In this document: positions 63,974-64,000 of the stretch, one piece after another
Layout of the letters: each line of letters starts with the position of its first letter
Position numbering within the stretch: position 1 is the first letter of the stretch
Assembly: GCA_020630435.1 (NCBI GenBank)
Contig: JAHDBJ010000019.1
Coordinates: 18,453-82,452, forward strand
Source: Saprospiraceae bacterium
GTDB lineage: Bacteria; Bacteroidota; Bacteroidia; Chitinophagales; Saprospiraceae
DNA length: 64,000 nt
Direction: 5' to 3'
The notes under the pieces: generated by a model
Database searches by the model: none
Told to the model about the DNA's origin: nothing
Seen by the model: only the letters and a program-made list of their open reading frames with translations
Translations under genes and position numbers: made by a program

Positions 63974-64000
63974 TAAGTTCCATCTGACCTTAACAGAAAA

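Overview
The window is low-GC, AT-rich DNA from a member of the Bacteroidota. Evidence: two proteins with type IX secretion (T9SS) C-terminal sorting domains, a gingipain-fold PorU2-like protein, lipoproteins with Bacteroidota-style signals, promoter boxes of the TTG...TAnnTTTG type, a UpxY/NusG-like antiterminator, and few Shine-Dalgarno sequences. I cannot name the genus safely; a low-GC Cytophagales or Saprospirales relative is plausible. No rRNA, tRNA, CRISPR array or intact insertion sequence was seen.

Nearly all of the window is a surface-polysaccharide locus. Positions 7-24721 (+) form one dense, often overlapping run: glycosyltransferases, WecB-type epimerase, a two-domain oxidoreductase, two polysaccharide lyase-like proteins, a PAPS-type sulfotransferase, an acyl-carrier-protein/SDR/AMP-ligase trio, a LegB/LegC/NeuD-like amino-sugar set with an initiating phosphoglycosyltransferase, GDP-fucose synthesis (cupin isomerase, gmd, fcl, manC), a PhyH dioxygenase and further transferases. 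Positions 24718-34006 (-) carry two tandem GT-C-like membrane proteins, a CgeB-like transferase and the 1672-residue C25 protein. Positions 34365-47791 hold a fucosyltransferase-like protein, more GT-C and polyprenyl-sugar-type GT2 enzymes, a STELLO-like protein, a Wzx flippase and a PDZ/T9SS protein. Inside this stretch, 37458-40730 (-) is an unrelated-looking cassette: a lipoprotein with an M35-like zinc peptidase end, two almost identical small lipoproteins, a frameshifted lipoprotein and two single-helix microproteins.

Positions 47935-49893 hold a KilA-N protein, small DUF proteins and gene remains. Positions 49917-53900 are a plasmid-type maintenance module: a Rep_3 initiator with 22-bp iterons, a ParF-like ATPase with a ParG-like ribbon-helix-helix partner, a TACATA-repeat partition site, and a deoxyribosyltransferase-like gene whose upstream region has the same palindrome. 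Polysaccharide genes lie on both sides, so the locus is probably on a plasmid or an integrated plasmid.

Positions 53912-63854 (+) start with an HTH/nucleotidyltransferase-like regulator and a UpxY-like factor, then nucleotide-sugar genes (two UDP-sugar dehydrogenases, WbpE/WbpD/WbpB-like enzymes, UDP-xylose synthase, RfbB) and DUF2061-cysC. Together the genes predict an acidic, fucose-containing, probably sulfated and N-acylated polymer: UDP-GlcNAc(3NAc)A or its ManNAc epimer, UDP-GlcA/UDP-Xyl, GDP-Fuc, a bacillosamine-like first sugar, and PAPS for sulfation. No Wza/Wzc export proteins, clear Wzy, ATP sulfurylase or RmlA/C/D genes are in the window.
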